Origin: Catenulispora sp. GP43
Lineage (GTDB): Bacteria > Actinomycetota > Actinomycetes > Streptomycetales > Catenulisporaceae
DNA length: 64,000 nucleotides
NCBI RefSeq assembly: GCF_041260665.1
Contig: NZ_JBGCCT010000015.1
Coordinates: forward strand, 1-64,000
Direction: 5' to 3'
Program-made: the position numbers and the translations under genes
Notes under the pieces: model-generated
What the model was told of the DNA's origin: nothing
Database searches by the model: none
What the model saw: only the letters and a program-made list of their open reading frames with translations
Shown here: positions 7,264-20,432 of the stretch, piece by piece
Layout of the letters: each line of letters starts with the position of its first letter
Position numbering within the stretch: position 1 is the stretch's first letter

Positions 7264-8604
7264 TCAGTTCCGCTTGGCGCGCACGGTCTTGGTGGAGTCC
7301 ACCTCGAGCTCCATCGCGTCGCCCTTGTCCACCTTGGCCTTGGCCCGCACCTTGGACGTGGCCGGGTCGACCTCGGTCACCTTGCGCAGCATCTTCACGG
7401 TGTCCTCGTGCCCGGACTCCACCGCCAGGTCCATGGCGCGGCCCAGGCGCGCGGTGGCGGTGTCCAGGTCTCCGGCGGCCTGGGCGTCCAGGCCCTCCTG
7501 GATGGCCGAGGCCATCTCGGCCTGGCCGGTGTAGTGCGCCACCCGGCCGTTGATGCGGGTGGACAGGTCGGTGTCCTCGGTCCACACCGCGCGGATCTTG
7601 CCCTCGCCCAACAGCGTGGCGCCGCCGGCGTCCTTGGCCACCAGCTGCACCCGGCCGGCCAGCTTCTCCTGGCCGATGTTGCCCGGCTCGACCTCGACGC
7701 AGACGTGGTACTCGCGCGTCTCCGCGCCCCACGCGCCGGTCGGGTAGTCGCCGGTGAGCGGGTTGTCGCCGGGCACGCGCATCCCGGACAGGTCCGCCAG
7801 GTTCGGGCTGACCTGCTTGACGTAGCGGACGGTCGCGCCCTTGGGCGCCCACAGCCGCAGCGCGACGTCGGCGACCTCCTTGCCCATGGAGTTGACCATC
7901 ATCTCGCGGAAGTCGTCGGCCAGCTTGGCCGGCTCGCGGATGATGCCCACGGTGCCCAGCAGCGCGTCGGCGATCTTGCGCAGCTCCTTGGGCTCCCAGT
8001 CCTCGCCGATGCCGCGGCAGTCGGCGGTGAAGTTGCCGACGCTGGACTGAATGGCGCGCGCCAGGTCCGCCGGCGTCTCGGACTCGTCCTTGCCGTCGGT
8101 GAGCAGGATCGCGTGCTTGATCGCGTGCGGGTGGGTGTCGAAGATCCGGCCGGCCTGGGCCAGCCAGCGGCCCATCGCGGTGCCGCCGTTGGCGTGCAGG
8201 CGCCCGACCGCGTCCTTGGCCGCGGCGCGGCTCTGGTAGTCGGCGCGCAGCAGCTGCCCGCCGGTCGGGTAGACCACGCGCGCGCCCTCGGTGCCGGCCA
8301 CCACCGCGAAGTAGGCGCCGTCGCTCAGGGTGTCGATGGCGACCTTGGTGGCCTCCTTGGCCGCCATCATCTTGGTCCGCGGGTAGTCCATGGACCCCGA
8401 GCAGTCGATGATGATGACCTCGACGTTCTCCGTGCCCGAGGCCGGAGCCCCGTAGGAGGCCGCGGCCGGGGCCGGTGCTCCCCCGGCCGCCGCGGTCGCG
8501 GTCAGCGTGACCACCGCGTGCACCTCACGCGCGCCGGCGGCCAGGAACTCGTTCTGGTTGATCTCGAAGGCGAAGTCTGGGTACTGGCTCATGGCTGCTG
8601 ACAT
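7264..8604 (-). CDS. VWA-domain protein of the PknG cluster
   Basis: Soluble protein of 446 residues without signal peptide. The von Willebrand factor A domain spans about residues 60-235, with a complete MIDAS motif DCSGSM starting at Asp67, the Thr in GGTAMGRW and the Asp in LLTDGKDE. A C-terminal part of about 180 residues contains beta-rich and then helical, charged sequence ending in a Lys/Arg-rich tail. It begins eight bases after the stop of the phosphatase gene and is therefore in the same operon. VWA domains assemble complexes through metal-dependent contacts, so it may scaffold kinase, phosphatase and FHA protein; that is inference. The second in-frame ATG at 8592 is an alternative start. 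Confidence 0.82.
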   Translation of the reverse strand: MSAAMSQYPDFAFEINQNEFLAAGAREVHAVVTLTATAAAGGAPAPAAASYGAPASGTENVEVIIIDCSGSMDYPRTKMMAAKEATKVAIDTLSDGAYFAVVAGTEGARVVYPTGGQLLRADYQSRAAAKDAVGRLHANGGTAMGRWLAQAGRIFDTHPHAIKHAILLTDGKDESETPADLARAIQSSVGNFTADCRGIGEDWEPKELRKIADALLGTVGIIREPAKLADDFREMMVNSMGKEVADVALRLWAPKGATVRYVKQVSPNLADLSGMRVPGDNPLTGDYPTGAWGAETREYHVCVEVEPGNIGQEKLAGRVQLVAKDAGGATLLGEGKIRAVWTEDTDLSTRINGRVAHYTGQAEMASAIQEGLDAQAAGDLDTATARLGRAMDLAVESGHEDTVKMLRKVTEVDPATSKVRAKAKVDKGDAMELEVDSTKTVRAKRN

Positions 8605-8611
8605 GCTCCTG

Positions 8612-12237
<3,626 letters not shown>

Positions 12238-12253
12238 TCAGTGGACACCAGAC

Positions 12254-13486
12254 CTATGACATGCTCGGCAGCGACGCCCCCACGGCTGCCTGGTAGTGGC
12301 GGACGGCGGCCTCGGCGCCGCGCAGGTCGCACGGCGCGGACCACAGCAGGTCCCGCGCCAGCCCGTGCGCGGCGGTCAGCGCCGGGGTCTCGGCGATCCC
12401 GTGGCGGGCGGCGCGCGCCCGGTAGGCCTCCAGCAGCCCGCGCAGCTCGTCGCGCCGGTCCAGCGGCGCCCGGATCTCGCCGACCCGCTTCTGGGCGTTC
12501 TCCAGGATCACGCTGCTGTTCTTCTCCAGAGCCGACAGGTTCCGTCCGAGCAACGTCCAGGACTGCCCGGACCGTTCCCGCAGCAGTTCGTCGACCTTGC
12601 CCCGAAGGTGCGCCGCGGCCGCCGAGGCCGGCGGCAGCTTCGGCGCGGTGATCTTCTCCCGCACCTCGGCCCGCACCCGCTCGGCCTCGGCCTCGGCCCC
12701 GGCGATCAGCGCTATGACGTCCTGGACGGCGGCCAGCCGCTGGTCGAACTCGGTCCGGGCGGCCAGCGCCTGGTCCAGCTCGGTCTGCACCCCGGCCAGC
12801 TCGGCGAGCAGCCGCGCCACCCGGGCCGGGGTGTCCGTCCCGCCGGCCACCATGCCGAGCGGGTCGGACAGCGCCCGGCGCCGCAGGTCCGAGGTCTGGG
12901 CCTGGATCCCGGCCAACCGGTCGAAGACCGGATCGGCGCTCACGCCGACCCGGTCGGCGGTGCCGCGCGCGGCCCGGGCCCGGGCCTGGAGCTCGTCCAG
13001 CGGCTCCAGCAGCCGGTTCCAGGCGTTCTCGGCGTCCACCGCGACCCGCTTGACCACGTCGTAGGTCCGGGTCATGGACTCCACGGCCTCGTCCAGGGTC
13101 AGCAGGTCCTGGGTGCTGGCCGGGTCCAGCAGCCCGCGCCGCTCGAACGGCACGGCCTGCCGGGGCAGCGCCACCGAGCGGCCGGTGAGCAGGTCGGCCA
13201 TGGCCGCCAGCTCCCGGTCCCCCAGCCGGGTCTTCGGGCCGCCGCGCATCGCCACGACCCGGTCGAGCACCTTCTGGTACGCCTCGAAGACCGTCCACAG
13301 CCCGGCCAGTTCGGCCGAGGCCTTGCCCCAGGCCTGAGCCGTGGCACCGGACAGCTGCGCGCCGTCCAGCAGCCGCCGGCCCGGATGGTCGTCCAGTTCC
13401 AGCAGACCCGCCGAAACCCCCGAGCGCTCCTGGGCGCGGCGGTCGATCGCGGCGTCGATCGCCTGCCGGGTCCACATGGTCGTCAC
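12254..13486 (-). CDS. Unknown helical protein between GlnH-like and PknG genes
   Basis: I do not recognise a domain in this 410-residue protein. It has no signal peptide or membrane segment, is rich in Ala, Leu, Arg and Glu, and looks almost entirely alpha-helical with coiled-coil character between about residues 150 and 300. It contains no Cys cluster except one or two scattered residues near the C-terminus. The gene sits 60 bp after the GlnH-like start region and about 100 bp before PknG on the same strand, so it probably belongs to the signalling operon. It could be an adaptor between membrane sensor and kinase. The next in-frame ATG (13477) is an equally plausible start. Confidence 0.75.
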   Translation of the reverse strand: MTTMWTRQAIDAAIDRRAQERSGVSAGLLELDDHPGRRLLDGAQLSGATAQAWGKASAELAGLWTVFEAYQKVLDRVVAMRGGPKTRLGDRELAAMADLLTGRSVALPRQAVPFERRGLLDPASTQDLLTLDEAVESMTRTYDVVKRVAVDAENAWNRLLEPLDELQARARAARGTADRVGVSADPVFDRLAGIQAQTSDLRRRALSDPLGMVAGGTDTPARVARLLAELAGVQTELDQALAARTEFDQRLAAVQDVIALIAGAEAEAERVRAEVREKITAPKLPPASAAAAHLRGKVDELLRERSGQSWTLLGRNLSALEKNSSVILENAQKRVGEIRAPLDRRDELRGLLEAYRARAARHGIAETPALTAAHGLARDLLWSAPCDLRGAEAAVRHYQAAVGASLPSMS

Positions 13487-13546
13487 GGCCGTGCTCTTGC
13501 TCCCCCCGTGCCCGTCTGCCTGGAGTCCTTGGTCCGTTCCATCAGA

Positions 13547-14611
13547 TCAGCCACCCAGAGGGTACTGCGCGGGGATCTCCGGAAGGGATGTCGGTGCAGA
13601 ACCCAAATCCTTTGCAAACAGTGAGCGCCAGCCGTTCGGACCGGTGTCCTGGATCAGGTTCGTCAGGGCGGTGTTCACGAACGGCGTCAGGTCGTTCGGC
13701 GGACTGGTGTAGTTCGTGACGATGCCGTAGGGCTGGGACTCTCCGGCCGGCGCGGTGGTCATCGCGACATGCGGGTCCTGACTCTCCATGCCGCGCAGCA
13801 GGGCGTCGTCGGTGTAGACCGCGCCGACCTCGTCTTGTTGCAAGTCTGCGAGGCAGTCCAGCGCGTTGGGCACCTGGAAGGCCGCATCGTCGCCGAGGGT
13901 CTTCTTGATCTCGGCGACCGGAGTGGAGTTCAGCGTCGCGCAGACCTTGGTGCCGGTGCCCTTCAGCTGGGCCAGCGACGTGCTGCGCGGTTTGCCGTCG
14001 TCGCCGCGCGCCATCAGGAGCTTCAGCTCGGCGGTGTAGTAGGGGTTGGAGAAGTTCATGCGCTCCGCGCCCTCCATCCGCGCGCAGGTGATGGTCGTGG
14101 TCTGCACCACCAGGTCCACGTTGCCGGAGTGCAGCTGCGCGTACTCGCCGGTCTTGGGGTCGGCGAGGGTGACCACGCGGAACTGGATGTGGCCGTCGGA
14201 GCCGAAGATGGCGCGCGCCATCGCCCGGGCGATGTCGACGTCGAAACCCTGCGGGTTGTTGTCGTGCTGCGGGTCGTAGCCGAACAGCTCGGTGTTCAGG
14301 TCGATGCCGGCGATCAGGAAGCCGCGCTTGCGGATCTTGTCGAGGGTGCCGCCGGCCGTGACCGCGTCGTTCGGTCCGGGCAGCGACCCGTTCCAGACGG
14401 CCGAGGTGGCCTCCGGCCCGCAGGGGGTCGGCGGGGTCTTCGGGGTGTTCGGCAGGGCGCCCGGGCCGATGCCCTGGCCGGCCCGGGGTTCGATGGCGCT
14501 GGACGAGGCACCCTTGGTGCTGCTGCACGCCGCGGTCAGCCCGACGGCCGCCACGAGCGCCGCGGCGCCCCAGATCCGCATGCTGACGTGCTTGCCGTTC
14601 TTGCTGGTCAT
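13547..14611 (-). CDS. glnH: GlnH-like amino-acid-binding lipoprotein
   Basis: Extracellular family 3 solute-binding lipoprotein of 354 residues. ATG 14611 is preceded by GAGGGGG and yields a signal peptide with lipobox TAAC and Cys29; the open frame extends further upstream but that part is not signal-like. The binding domain runs from about residue 85, with GFLIAGIDLNTELFGYDPQ, GFDVDIARAMARAIFG and the pattern TTTITCARMEGAERMNFSNPYY typical of glutamine/glutamate-binding proteins. There is no ABC permease or ATPase nearby; instead the GlnX-like gene lies 10 bp upstream. In mycobacteria GlnH binds Asp, Glu and Gln and signals through GlnX to PknG, which fits this gene order. Confidence 0.88.
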   Translation of the reverse strand: MTSKNGKHVSMRIWGAAALVAAVGLTAACSSTKGASSSAIEPRAGQGIGPGALPNTPKTPPTPCGPEATSAVWNGSLPGPNDAVTAGGTLDKIRKRGFLIAGIDLNTELFGYDPQHDNNPQGFDVDIARAMARAIFGSDGHIQFRVVTLADPKTGEYAQLHSGNVDLVVQTTTITCARMEGAERMNFSNPYYTAELKLLMARGDDGKPRSTSLAQLKGTGTKVCATLNSTPVAEIKKTLGDDAAFQVPNALDCLADLQQDEVGAVYTDDALLRGMESQDPHVAMTTAPAGESQPYGIVTNYTSPPNDLTPFVNTALTNLIQDTGPNGWRSLFAKDLGSAPTSLPEIPAQYPLGG

Positions 14612-14621
14612 CCCCGCCCCC

Positions 14622-16007
14622 TCAGTGGTATTCCGCGATCCGGCGGCCCAGGCCCCGGACCACCGCCCCGGCCATCGCCAAAGCCAGTACCCCCAGGCCG
14701 ATCTCCAATCCGGCCAGCGCCCCGGCGCCGTCGGCGGCCTCGGAGGTGAAGGAGGCCTCGGCGTGCTTGATGGCCTGGTCCAGGTCGGACTGCAGCGCGG
14801 TGAACGACTCGGCCGCGCTGGCCGCCGGGGCCGTGAAGTCGTGCTGGCCCAGCGCCGAGTCCACGGCCTTCTCATACTGGTTCTGCTGGTCGAAGGCGCG
14901 CAGGTCCTGGTGCTGCTTGTGCCAGGCGGCCTCGTCGCTCGCCGCGGCGGCGGCCAGCTTCTGGCCGGGGGTGTCGGTCGCGAGCCCGCCGGCGTTCTTC
15001 AGCTCCTGGGCCAGCAGTTCCTCCGTGCCGGGAGTGTGAGTCCCGTCCGCCGCGGTGACGCCGGCGTAGTCGGCCTCCTTGTCGTCCGCGGTGCCGCGGC
15101 CGACCAGCGTCAGCATCTCGTCGGTGCGCGCCTGCAGGGACAGGATGCGGGCCGTGGCCAGCGCGCTGACTTGGTCCGAGCCGCGCTTGGCGGCGTCGTC
15201 CTCGTGGCTGTTCTGGACCGTCATGTCGACCCCGGCCCAGACCAGCGACAACACGAGCCCGGCCGTGGCGCCCAGCAGCCCCAGGTTGAAGGTCCGGTTG
15301 GTCCGCCTCGACTCCCGGACCTGTACCACCAGCAGCGCGATCAGCAGCGCGACGCCGACCGCGATCATCAGCCACGGGAACTGCTTGGCCGTGCTCTCCG
15401 CGGACGCGAGGTTCTTGGCCTCGGTGTCGGACAGTTTCTGCGCCGCGGGCAGGATCGTGCCCTGCATCAGGCTCGAGGCCTGAGTCAGGTAGCGGAAGCC
15501 GACCGGGTAGCCGAGCAGGTTGTTCGCCGCCGCGGTGGCGTTCAGCTTCACGTACTGCGGCAGCTGCGCGGCGATCGCGCCGAGCGCGTCCTTGGCGGCG
15601 GTGTCGCCGCCGGCCTCGTTGGTGGCCGCCAGCAGAGCCGCCTGGGCCTTCTGCAGGTCGGAGTTGTACGTGCCCAACAGGTCCGGGGGCGCCTCGCCGA
15701 CGTGCAGGTAGATGGTCGTGGAGGTGGCGTCGGCGTCGGACAGGCTGTGGTAGAGCTGCTCGGCCTGCTGGATCAGGACACCGCTGTGCGACTTGGCGTC
15801 GCCGGCCCCGTCGGCACGGACCTGGGTCCCGATGATCCCCACGGCGCCGAACAGGAGCGCGCCGGCAGCCAGGGCGGCGCGGACCCGGACCAGTCTGCGG
15901 TCCGTACGCTGCCCGGGCGGTTTCGCCGGTCGACCGGACACGGCCGGTACCGCTGCCCGCTGCGCGGCCAGTACCTGGGTCGGCGCTTGTGCGCTGGCTG
16001 TCGTCAT
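14622..16007 (-). CDS. glnX: GlnX-like transmembrane sensor protein
   Basis: Integral membrane protein of 461 residues with four predicted helices near residues 43-63, 211-230, 245-263 and 430-452. They enclose two long helical extracellular domains (about 65-205 and 265-425), so both termini face the cytosol. This layout and the gene order GlnX-GlnH-PknG match the mycobacterial membrane protein that relays amino-acid binding across the membrane. There is no HAMP or kinase domain. As first gene of the minus-strand cluster its promoter should lie in 16008-16157. Assignment rests on topology and context more than on motifs. Confidence 0.8.
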   Translation of the reverse strand: MTTASAQAPTQVLAAQRAAVPAVSGRPAKPPGQRTDRRLVRVRAALAAGALLFGAVGIIGTQVRADGAGDAKSHSGVLIQQAEQLYHSLSDADATSTTIYLHVGEAPPDLLGTYNSDLQKAQAALLAATNEAGGDTAAKDALGAIAAQLPQYVKLNATAAANNLLGYPVGFRYLTQASSLMQGTILPAAQKLSDTEAKNLASAESTAKQFPWLMIAVGVALLIALLVVQVRESRRTNRTFNLGLLGATAGLVLSLVWAGVDMTVQNSHEDDAAKRGSDQVSALATARILSLQARTDEMLTLVGRGTADDKEADYAGVTAADGTHTPGTEELLAQELKNAGGLATDTPGQKLAAAAASDEAAWHKQHQDLRAFDQQNQYEKAVDSALGQHDFTAPAASAAESFTALQSDLDQAIKHAEASFTSEAADGAGALAGLEIGLGVLALAMAGAVVRGLGRRIAEYH

Positions 16008-16157
16008 CCAGAAGCCCCCCTTTGGATCATTCCCGACAGGAGTCGGCTTTGCCTTCTCCCCTGCCTCTGCTCTGGTTAAGGAAAACCTAACGGTTCACCA
16101 GCAGGCTGCGGTGCCATTGGTACCAGCCAGTTATAGGATCGAGCACGGGAGGCGATT

Positions 16158-17411
16158 ATGCGCAGACTGCACAAGCTCGCCGTCGCGATGGCCGTTTTGG
16201 GCCTGACCGCCGCTTGTGGCGGGGGCGGGAACTCACCGAAGACGGCGTCCGTCGCGCCGGTCGCGAACGGCTCTTCGCCCTCTTCAACAGGGTCTTCGCC
16301 CGGCAGCGCGTCGCAGAGCTCTGCGCCGAGCGCCCCGTCGAGCTCGGCCCCGGCCGACACCTCCCCGGCCCTCGTGGTGATCAAACCCGCCGCGAACTCC
16401 TCCGATGTGGACCCCTCCTCGCCGATCGCGGTGAGTGTTGCCAACGGGAAGCTGACGTCGGTCACCGCGCAGGTTTCCGGCGGCAGCGCGGTGGACGGCA
16501 CGCTGGATCCCTCGGGCGCGTCCTGGACGTCGGCCGACCCGGTCGGCATCGGGCACACCTACAAGGTGACGGCGGTCGCCATGGGCGACGACGGGAAGCA
16601 GCAGACGGTGACGTCGCAGTTCACCACCGGCACGCCGGGCAACACGTATGCGGGCACGTACACACCGGACCCGGGTACGACCTACGGCATCGCGCAGCCG
16701 GTGTCCATAACGTTCGACAAGCCGATCCCGGACGAGGCCGCGGTCGAGAAGCAGCTGACCGTCACCTCCGACCCGCCGGTGACCGGCTCCTGGCACTGGT
16801 TCGGCTCGCAGCGCGTGGACTTCCGCCCCCAGCAGTACTGGGCGCCAGGGACCAAGGTGACGCTGCACATGCGCCTGGACGGGGTGAAGAGCGGCAGCCT
16901 GTACGGCAAGCAGAACCGGGACGTCACCTTCACCATCGGCCGCTCGCTGGTGGCCACCATGGACGCCAGGACGCACCGGATGACGGTGACCACCGGCGGC
17001 AAGACCACGACGCTGCTCACCAGCTCCGGCAAGACCGGCTTCGAGACCTGGAACGGCACGATGGTGGTCCTGGAGAAGGACCAGGACATCAGCATGAACT
17101 CCGACACCGTGGGCATCTTCGGCGTGAACGCCTACGACATCCCGAACGTGTACTGGGACGTGCGGCTGACGCCCTCGGGGACGTTCGTGCACGCCGCGCC
17201 GTGGAACGCCGGCAAGTTCGGCAACGTCAACGGCAGCCACGGCTGCATCGGCATGTCGACCTCGGACGCGGAGTGGTTCTTCAACCAGGTGATCCCCGGG
17301 GACCCGGTTACTGTCGTGAACTCCAAGGACACGGTGCGTGCCGATAATGGCTTCGGGGACTGGAACCTGAGCTGGTCCGACTGGGTCGCCGGCAGCGCGC
17401 TGCCGCACTGA
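16158..17411 (+). CDS. L,D-transpeptidase lipoprotein
   Basis: Cell-wall enzyme that makes 3-3 crosslinks between peptidoglycan stems, 417 residues. GGGAGG lies six bases before the ATG. A signal peptide with lipobox TAAC and Cys20 is followed by a Ser/Pro linker, two Ig-like domains (about 70-265, with FDKPIPDEAAVEKQLTVTSDPP) and the YkuD catalytic domain (about 270-390). The active site is complete: S360-H361-G362-C363 in NGSHGCIGMS, with an earlier His in FVHAAPWN. A Trp-rich C-terminal extension (FGDWNLSWSDWVAG) is typical of actinobacterial LdtMt2-type enzymes. The gene is transcribed away from the GlnX cluster and ends at a hairpin. Confidence 0.92.
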   Translation: MRRLHKLAVAMAVLGLTAACGGGGNSPKTASVAPVANGSSPSSTGSSPGSASQSSAPSAPSSSAPADTSPALVVIKPAANSSDVDPSSPIAVSVANGKLTSVTAQVSGGSAVDGTLDPSGASWTSADPVGIGHTYKVTAVAMGDDGKQQTVTSQFTTGTPGNTYAGTYTPDPGTTYGIAQPVSITFDKPIPDEAAVEKQLTVTSDPPVTGSWHWFGSQRVDFRPQQYWAPGTKVTLHMRLDGVKSGSLYGKQNRDVTFTIGRSLVATMDARTHRMTVTTGGKTTTLLTSSGKTGFETWNGTMVVLEKDQDISMNSDTVGIFGVNAYDIPNVYWDVRLTPSGTFVHAAPWNAGKFGNVNGSHGCIGMSTSDAEWFFNQVIPGDPVTVVNSKDTVRADNGFGDWNLSWSDWVAGSALPH

Positions 17412-17426
17412 GACCGGCGCCGGGAA

Positions 17427-17458
17427 GGGCGCCCCGGAACGGCCCGGCAGGGGCGCCC
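17427..17458 (+). terminator. Inverted repeat after the L,D-transpeptidase gene
   Basis: GGGCGCCCC (17427-17435) pairs with GGGGCGCCC (17450-17458) around a 14-base loop, 16 bp after the stop codon. No T-run follows, as is usual for actinomycete terminators. Confidence 0.55.
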
Positions 17459-17502
17459 TGGAATGGTCCGGGAGCGGGCTCCCGGGAATGTAAAGTCTGC
17501 GC

Positions 17503-19377
17503 ATGACCTCGAGCACGCACCCCTACCCCGCGATCGACGATCACGGGCTGATCGGTGACCTGCGCACTTGTGCGCTGGTGGCCGGCGACGGCACCGTGGA
17601 CTGGTTCTGTCCGGGGCGGTTCGACGCGCCGAGTATCTTCGGCGCGATGCTGGACCACGAGCGGGGCGGGGCGTTCCGGATCCGGGTCGAGGGGGCGGCC
17701 TCCCGCCAGTCGTACGTGCCGCGCAGCGCGGTGCTGGTGACGCGGTTCGAGACCGCCGAGGGCGGCGTCGGCGAGATCGTCGACTTCATGGTGCCGCCGG
17801 AGGCGCGCACCTCGGCGGCACCCGGTTCGACGGTCATCTACCGGATCGTGCGCGCGGTGGCCGGCGACGTCCAGTTCTCCGTGGACTGCCGGCCGCGCTT
17901 CGACTACGGCCGCTCGACCGCCGACCTGGCCCGGCTGCTGCAGCACGGCGGCGGCACGGCGGTGGCCTTCTCCGGGCCGGACAGCGCGGCGACCCTGTTC
18001 TCCACCGCTCCCCTGGCCCTGGACTCCGAGACCGGCAGCGCGACGGCCGAGGTCCTGCTGAGCGCCGGCGAGGCCGCGGCCTTCATCCTGGCCGCCGACC
18101 TCGCCGAGCCCTCGGGCTGGCAGCCGGACGTCGCCGCCGAGGTGGAGCGCGCGCTTGAGGAGGCGCTCATCTTCTGGCACGGCTGGCTGTCGCAGAGCAC
18201 GTACCAGGGGCGTTGGACGGACGCCGTGCACCGCTCGGCGATCACCCTCAAGCTTCTGACATACGCGCCGACCGGTGCCTTCCTCGCGGCGGCCACCACG
18301 GCCCTGCCGGAGGAGATCGGCGGCCCCCGCAACTGGGACTACCGCTACACCTGGGTCCGCGACGGCTCCTTCAGCGCCCGCGCCCTGGCCGATCTGGGGT
18401 TCCAGCAGGAGGCCGAGTCCTTCGCCCGCTGGGTCACCGACCGGCTGGCCGAGGGCCCGAACCCGGTGGGCGAACCGCTGGACATCATGTACCGCGTCGA
18501 CGGCACCTCGGACCTGGTCGAGGAGGAGCTGCCGCACTGGGAGGGCTACCGCAGGTCGGCGCCGGTGCGCATCGGCAACGGCGCGGCCGAGCAGCTCCAG
18601 CTCGACGTCTACGGCGAGTTCCTCTACTCCCTGTCGGACACCGAGCACCTGCACAGCCCCGAAGGCCGGGCCGCCGTCGCCGCCCTGCTGGACTGGCTGG
18701 TCGAGAACTGGGCCCGGCCGGACGAGGGCATCTGGGAGACCCGCGGCGGACGCCGTGACTTCACCTACAGCCGCCTGATGTGCTGGACCGCCTTCGAACA
18801 GGGCCTGCGCATCGCCCCGACGCACGAGAACGCCGGCATGTGGGCCGTGATGGCGCACTCGATCGCCGCCGAGATCCGGGACAAGGGCTGGGACGAGGAG
18901 CAGAAGGCCTACGTCCAGAGCTACGGCGAGGGCGCCCTGGACGCCTCGATCCTGTTCATGCCGGTCGTGGGCTTCACCGCCCCGGACGACGAGCGCTGGG
19001 CCGCCACCCTGGCCGCGATCGAGCGCGGCCTGGTGCACGACGGCCTGTGCGACCGCTACAGCCTGGCCGAGTTCAGCGACGGCCTCGAAGGCGAGGAGTC
19101 GAGCTTCGACCTGTGCACCCTGCTGTACTTCGTGGCGCTGGCGCAGACCGGCGCGGTCGAGCAGGCGCAGAAGATGTTCGAGGCGTTCCTGGGGCACGCC
19201 GGCCCCACCGGCCTGTTCGCCGAGGAGCTGACGCCGCACGGCGAGCAGCTGGGCAACTTCCCGCAGGCCTTCACGCACCTCGGGCTGATCTGGGCGGCGC
19301 TGGCGCTGGACAAGGCTTTGGACCGGATTCCGGACAGGGTGATGGCCGCCGCCGTGGAGCACGCCGGGGTGGTGTAG
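17503..19377 (+). CDS. Glycoside hydrolase family 15 protein (glucoamylase/trehalase-like)
   Basis: Probably cytosolic enzyme of 624 residues cleaving alpha-glucosidic bonds, with no signal peptide. The N-terminal beta-sandwich (about 1-230) begins with the hallmark IDDHGLIGDLRTCALVAGDGTVDWFCPGR split over residues 7-35. The alpha/alpha-barrel catalytic domain (about 240-620) contains RNWDYRYTWVRDGSF from residue 276, the acidic WETRGG region used in catalysis (GIWETRGGRRDFTYSRLMCW), and FAEEL near the end with the second acidic residue. Length is normal for actinobacterial GH15 proteins, some of which are trehalases, so substrate cannot be fixed. It stands alone, with a start about 90 bp after the previous gene. 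Confidence 0.9.
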   Translation: MTSSTHPYPAIDDHGLIGDLRTCALVAGDGTVDWFCPGRFDAPSIFGAMLDHERGGAFRIRVEGAASRQSYVPRSAVLVTRFETAEGGVGEIVDFMVPPEARTSAAPGSTVIYRIVRAVAGDVQFSVDCRPRFDYGRSTADLARLLQHGGGTAVAFSGPDSAATLFSTAPLALDSETGSATAEVLLSAGEAAAFILAADLAEPSGWQPDVAAEVERALEEALIFWHGWLSQSTYQGRWTDAVHRSAITLKLLTYAPTGAFLAAATTALPEEIGGPRNWDYRYTWVRDGSFSARALADLGFQQEAESFARWVTDRLAEGPNPVGEPLDIMYRVDGTSDLVEEELPHWEGYRRSAPVRIGNGAAEQLQLDVYGEFLYSLSDTEHLHSPEGRAAVAALLDWLVENWARPDEGIWETRGGRRDFTYSRLMCWTAFEQGLRIAPTHENAGMWAVMAHSIAAEIRDKGWDEEQKAYVQSYGEGALDASILFMPVVGFTAPDDERWAATLAAIERGLVHDGLCDRYSLAEFSDGLEGEESSFDLCTLLYFVALAQTGAVEQAQKMFEAFLGHAGPTGLFAEELTPHGEQLGNFPQAFTHLGLIWAALALDKALDRIPDRVMAAAVEHAGVV

Positions 19378-19580
19378 CGGGACGGCGTTCGTCCCGGCCG
19401 TCCCGTTCACGCCACCCCCACGCCGTAACCCGTTGGCATGAGTTTCCGATGGCGATGCCTCCTTCCCGGGAACAGTTCCCTACAATCGCGATCGTCACTG
19501 CCATCGCCGTCCCTCGGGCACTGCTTGGAATGGGGAGCTGTCTGACGCTGTCGCAGCGTCCCGTGAGAGGAACCCTGAGC

Positions 19581-20288
19581 ATGCACAACCCGGGCAAGTC
19601 ACGCACCATAGACGCGGTCGTCTTCGACGTCGGGGAGACGCTCGTGGACGAGAGCATCGAGTACCACAACTGGGCCGACTGGCTGGGCGTCCCCCGCCAC
19701 ACCTTCTCGGCCGTCTTCGGAGCGGTCATCGCCTCGGGCCGCTCGCACCTGGAGGCCTTCGAGTACTTCCGGCCGGGCTTCGACCTGGAGGCCGAGCGCC
19801 GGGCCCGCACCGTCGCCGGCCGCCCCGAAGGCTACGGGGAACGCGACCTGTACCCCGACGCGCGCCCGACCCTGGCCGCCCTGAAGGAAGCCGGCTATCT
19901 GGTCCTGATAGCCGCCAACCAGACCACCGCCTCGCACCGCATCCTGGAATCGCTCGACCTGCCGGTGCACCTGGTGACCACCTCCGGCATGTGGGGCGGC
20001 CTGGAGAAGCCCGACCCGGCGTTCTTCACCAAGGTCGTCGAGGTCTGCGACGACGTCTCGCGCGCCGAGGACCGCGGCCCCCTGGTGGACGCCGGCCGCA
20101 TCCTGTACGTCGGCGACCGCCTCGACAACGACCTGCGCCCGGCCTGGGGCGCGGGTCTGCGCACCGCCTTCGTCCGCCGCGGCCCGTGGGGCACGGTGTA
20201 CGGCGACCACCCGGATCTGGTGGCCAAGACGGACTTCTATCTGACCGCCCTGGACCAGCTGCCGGGGATGCTCGCCGACGAAGTCTGA
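19581..20288 (+). CDS. HAD-superfamily hydrolase
   Basis: Cytosolic phosphatase-like protein of 235 residues with a HAD type I core. Motif I is VVFDVGETL (nucleophile Asp in the first position of DVGE), motif II lies in LIAANQT, Lys in GLEKPDPAFF is motif III, and GDRLDNDLRPA is motif IV. A small helical cap lies between motifs I and II. I chose ATG 19581 because motif I begins soon after; GAGAGG is about 11 bases upstream. The 203 bp before it contain no other gene. DVGET rather than DxDGT means the second Asp is replaced by Glu, common in phosphonatase/haloacid branches. Substrate unknown. Confidence 0.85.
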   Translation: MHNPGKSRTIDAVVFDVGETLVDESIEYHNWADWLGVPRHTFSAVFGAVIASGRSHLEAFEYFRPGFDLEAERRARTVAGRPEGYGERDLYPDARPTLAALKEAGYLVLIAANQTTASHRILESLDLPVHLVTTSGMWGGLEKPDPAFFTKVVEVCDDVSRAEDRGPLVDAGRILYVGDRLDNDLRPAWGAGLRTAFVRRGPWGTVYGDHPDLVAKTDFYLTALDQLPGMLADEV

Positions 20289-20358
20289 CGGCGGCTCCGC
20301 GGGCCTTCGGCCCCGGCGCCGGACTGAAGGGCTCCGGCGCCGGGGCTTCGCCGCCGTC
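20287..20358. terminator. Large bipartite hairpin between convergent genes
   Basis: Inner arms of 13 bases pair perfectly (20311-20323 with 20333-20345, loop of nine), and outer arms GACGGCGGC (20287-20295) and GCCGCCGTC (20350-20358) pair as well. It starts within the HAD stop codon and faces the stop of the FtsX-like gene, so it probably ends transcription in both directions. Confidence 0.7.
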
Positions 20359-20432
20359 CGTTCAGACGGCGATCATCGCAGAGCTCTCCTTCACAAAAGC
20401 ACCATCGCCAACTCCTTCCCCCCGACGGCCCG

